Source: Hetaerina americana (lineage: Eukaryota > Arthropoda > Insecta > Odonata > Calopterygidae). Taken from it: a DNA stretch of 64,000 nt. Made by a program: the position numbers and the translations under genes. The stretch is taken from contig JAKTNV010000003.1 in the NCBI GenBank assembly GCA_022747635.1, forward strand, positions 52,735,156 through 52,799,155, given 5' to 3'. This document shows positions 62,340 through 64,000 of this stretch, one piece after another (positions within the stretch are counted from its first letter, which is position 1; every line of letters begins with the position of its first letter). The notes below the pieces were generated by a model, which saw only the letters and a program-made list of their open reading frames with translations, had not been told where the DNA came from and ran no database searches.

Positions 62340-64000
62340 GGTGCTTTAGAAAACGATTCTTTTTCTAATCTATTCTACGTACTGCCGATAACGAATTGCC
62401 TGTCCCCCTACCTGTCTGCATAATCCTACTTGCATTCGTCATTGTTATCTTTATCTATCCAAATAAATTTTGTAAATATTTCTCCTCGATATGTGTTAAA
62501 ACATCATACACTTGTCCAATCATTTCAAATTAGTTAATATTCTTGAACATTAAATTAGTCAAATTTCTTTTTGAATGGGTTACATTTGGAAGTTTCATGT
62601 GTATTTTCTTTATTTTTTATCAGATATTAGGCCATGTTTAAATTTGTTATTAAATATACCATGCCCTTCCGGTAAACGCTCCTAAGCTTAACGTGAGATA
62701 TTTTTAGGAAAACAGCATTTATATAGCTTTCCTTAACTTTATTTATCTTATTTAATGCAAATGTAATATGCTCTAGTTCGTACTTTTGTTTGTAGTAATA
62801 CACCACTATTTTAGATATGAGAAAACTAACTCCTCGGAAAATAACGTGAAGCCATTCTCATTGCATTCATTTTCCTTTTTCATCATATGAACCGCTGTCA
62901 TCCCCGTGAGATATCTCACATGACTTCATAGAGTTTATAAATGGCACTTTATATACCTCTTCTACAGAGATTCACTCTTACTTGCGTCAGACTCCGTCGC
63001 AAACGGTGGCATATTGCGGTGAAATGACGCGCTCACCAACGTAAAATATAACATTCCTCAGAGCCTCAGGATCTTTATTTTACTTGAGACCTTTAAATGA
63101 ATCCCAAACTCAAATTCACGTTCATTTCAAGGGTCATTACGGCTTCTCCCTCGCCACTTTACCCTCAACATCCAGTCCATGAAATTCACGGAGCCACCGC
63201 GACCGATTCGTCACATAATTGAATTCCCCTACCTTTCATGATTGAAGGGGGTGCAAGGCGTTAAACCTTTACTTGGTGACTTCTAACCCCTTTTTGTCGC
63301 GAGCCAGGAATGAAATGGAACGGTGCAAGGAACACATTCAGCCCAGAAAGAAGTGAAAAATAGAGAGGAAATGGGGTGGCATTGGTGATGGCCGTGGTCC
63401 GGATAGTTGAGTGGACAGAAGGAGAGTATACGTGGAAAGTCGGCGAGGAAAGCTGACTGGAGTTACAGAAATAGAATCGAAGACCGTGATTCCCGTATCG
63501 GTGGAAACAGTAAATGTGAAAGCAGCCGTTCTCAAAAAAGAGCGCTCCACGTGGAAATTCGGGAAAAAGTTGGAAGAGTAAAAATATAAAAACGTAGGGA
63601 GTCCTACAGATTTGAATTCTTTCATATGTAATAGAATTTTAATTCCCTCGACGCTTCCAAAAAAATCAGGGGAGGGAAAAAGCTCTTTTCTTTGACCAAC
63701 GTTTTTAATCAGTCAATTATACTTTTTGAATTACTTAAAGGTCCATTTCTCAAACAGAATTAAAATTTGAAGCAGACCATTATCATAATTATTTAAAATA
63801 CTTTTTGGGCAGTAAAGCAAAAAGGGGTATGGAATCTTATTTCGATTGCAGGAAGCGTCGTCAATAGGAACCAATTTGGAGTTCTAATTATGCACTGGCA
63901 AGTAAAAATGAGATGATGAATTTCGGAGTGAAATAGAACAGTTTTACATTTGTAAAAGGAAGAACCATTCTATTTTGGAAGCTTTTTCAGTGACTTTCTT
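62340..64000. other. AT-rich stretch with mildly GC-rich part, nothing recognised
   Basis: 62,340-62,900 is AT-rich; 62,960-63,600 is GC-moderate with a 95-codon minus frame (63,338-63,625) that has no recognised domain. No element ends seen before the window stops. Confidence 0.5.

Overview
The window looks like eukaryotic, most likely arthropod (insect-type), intergenic or intronic DNA. The background is AT-rich. There is no operon structure and no long conserved reading frame, (TA)n microsatellites are abundant, and every protein-coding trace I can recognise belongs to a transposable element. I found no intact host gene, rRNA or convincing functional tRNA. Arthropod is an inference from the mix of several different mariner families, an RTE-type LINE and tRNA-derived SINEs; nothing fixes the species.

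Layout. 0-9 kb: a SINE head at the window edge, two (TA)n tracts, two decayed tRNA-like SINE heads, one pyrimidine-rich GC island (4.85-5.5 kb), then plain AT-rich DNA. 9.2-9.6 kb: a mariner remnant. 11.8-17.1 kb: a run of strand-asymmetric purine or pyrimidine islands, with a hammerhead-like Penelope-type motif near 13.6 kb. 17.8-19.7 kb: (TA)n, a decayed coding-like block I cannot name, a SINE 3' half, another (TA)n and a second hammerhead-like motif. 19.7-32 kb: mostly featureless AT-rich DNA with a tRNA-like relic and three GC islands. 32.1-34.6 kb: the most CpG-rich part of the window and the best candidate for a promoter or first exon. 34.6-38.4 kb: quiet DNA plus two islands.

The densest part is 38.4-45.5 kb. 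In order it holds: (TA)n; a foldback unit with hammerhead-like cores; (TA)n and (TTTA)n; a tRNA-like relic; an RTE LINE (39.14-43.35 kb) split by a mariner (about 41.92-43.17 kb); (TA)n; a hammerhead-like arm; (TA)n/(TTTA)n; a complete tRNA-derived SINE; (CA)n(TA)n; the second, inverted hammerhead-like arm; (TA)n; a third foldback; (TA)n; and a second SINE family. 47-48 and 52.7-57.1 kb hold more GC islands and a young-looking, internally deleted mariner with perfect terminal repeats (54.3-55.06 kb). 57.8-62.2 kb holds a short tandem repeat, two LINE relics and a nearly full-length decayed mariner.

How the parts relate. The window is a record of nested insertions. The most unusual item is a recurring motif, CTGAAGA-stem-loop-GAAA followed 20-40 nt later by GTGAGTGTCC, seen at several loci. 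It sits at (TA)n edges at every clear copy except the one near 13.6 kb, often as inverted pairs. Its stem sequence differs between loci but stays base-paired, as expected for a structured RNA. I read these as terminal repeats of Penelope-like retroelements carrying hammerhead-ribozyme variants. That reading rests on pattern recognition and is not proven here.
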